A stretch of 64,000 nucleotides of DNA from CBDAKK01 sp965196605 (lineage in GTDB: Bacteria > Spirochaetota > Spirochaetia > WTKD01 > G963693115), in assembly GCA_965196605.1 (NCBI GenBank), contig CBDAKK010000002.1, forward strand, positions 124,001 to 188,000, given 5' to 3'. This document shows, piece after piece, positions 63,941 through 64,000 of this stretch. Position numbers and translations under genes: made by a program. The first letter of the stretch is position 1, and each line of letters begins with the position of its first letter. The notes under the pieces were generated by a model that was not told the DNA's origin, did not search any database, and was given only the letters and a program-made list of their open reading frames with translations.

Positions 63941-64000
63941 ATGAAGCCAATGGATGCACGCGCTGCCATGGAGCATGTTTTGGAAGGGCTTGAGAGCCTG
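63941..64000 (+). CDS. Possible start of a downstream gene, cut by window edge
   Basis: An open frame starts at ATG 63941 (MKPMDARAAMEHVLEGLESL) immediately after an in-frame TAG and runs to the edge. It is 84 bases after the M23 gene, on the same strand. Only 20 codons are visible, the ribosome site is poor, and nothing identifies it. Confidence 0.35.
   Translation, partial: MKPMDARAAMEHVLEGLESL

Overview
The window looks like the chromosome of a treponeme (phylum Spirochaetota) of moderate GC. The supporting signs are the RpoB rifampicin cluster, which carries the spirochaetal Asn in place of the usual Ser; several spirochaete-type lipoprotein signal peptides; a BspA-type leucine-rich-repeat lipoprotein; a short coiled-coil membrane protein resembling Borrelia Bdr proteins; and a DUF115 protein. 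I cannot name the species from the sequence alone. I see no transposase, integrase or phage structural operon.

Layout. Positions 1-574 hold the 5' end of a BspA-like lipoprotein gene (minus). From 14173 down to 1353 runs a minus-strand informational cluster: promoter, tRNA-Thr, tRNA-Trp, secE, nusG, then an attenuator-like terminator, then rplK, rplA, rplJ, rplL, rpoB, rpoC and an aspartokinase gene. A Bdr-like gene points away from it at 14225. From 23320 down to 15497 is a minus-strand pyruvate dehydrogenase operon (pdhA, pdhB, pdhC, lpdA), continuing tightly into an AI-2E-family membrane protein, trpS and a MutY-like glycosylase. From 23537 to 32444 come mixed metabolic and repair genes: an M30-like lipoprotein protease, an O-acetylhomoserine sulfhydrylase, a GNA1-like acetyltransferase, a glycosyltransferase, hisI, msrA, an ITPase, oligoendopeptidase F and an alkyltransferase. 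A broken second sulfhydrylase gene then runs into a 3.5-kb tandem-repeat array (32803-36350). Beyond the array, on the minus strand, is a sugar ABC uptake operon with a GH4 glycosidase but no ATPase gene. Next come a membrane-fusion lipoprotein with two near-duplicate RND pumps (41946-50455), purB, a kelch/tail-fibre-like gene split by an amber codon, an HU/IHF-like protein, a DUF115 protein with a penicillin-binding protein, and a LysM-M23 peptidase.

The most striking feature is non-coding. All eight long ordinary intergenic regions (0.37-1.3 kb each) are bounded on both sides by inverted copies of the same G/C hairpin, core TGTGGGGG...CCCCCACA. Their interiors are mosaics of a small set of shared modules in either orientation, and the boundary hairpins abut or overlap the stop codons of neighbouring genes. 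They behave like a family of intergenic cassettes that I do not recognise from described elements. The 3.5-kb array of about 31 hairpin-containing units is a second unexplained structure.
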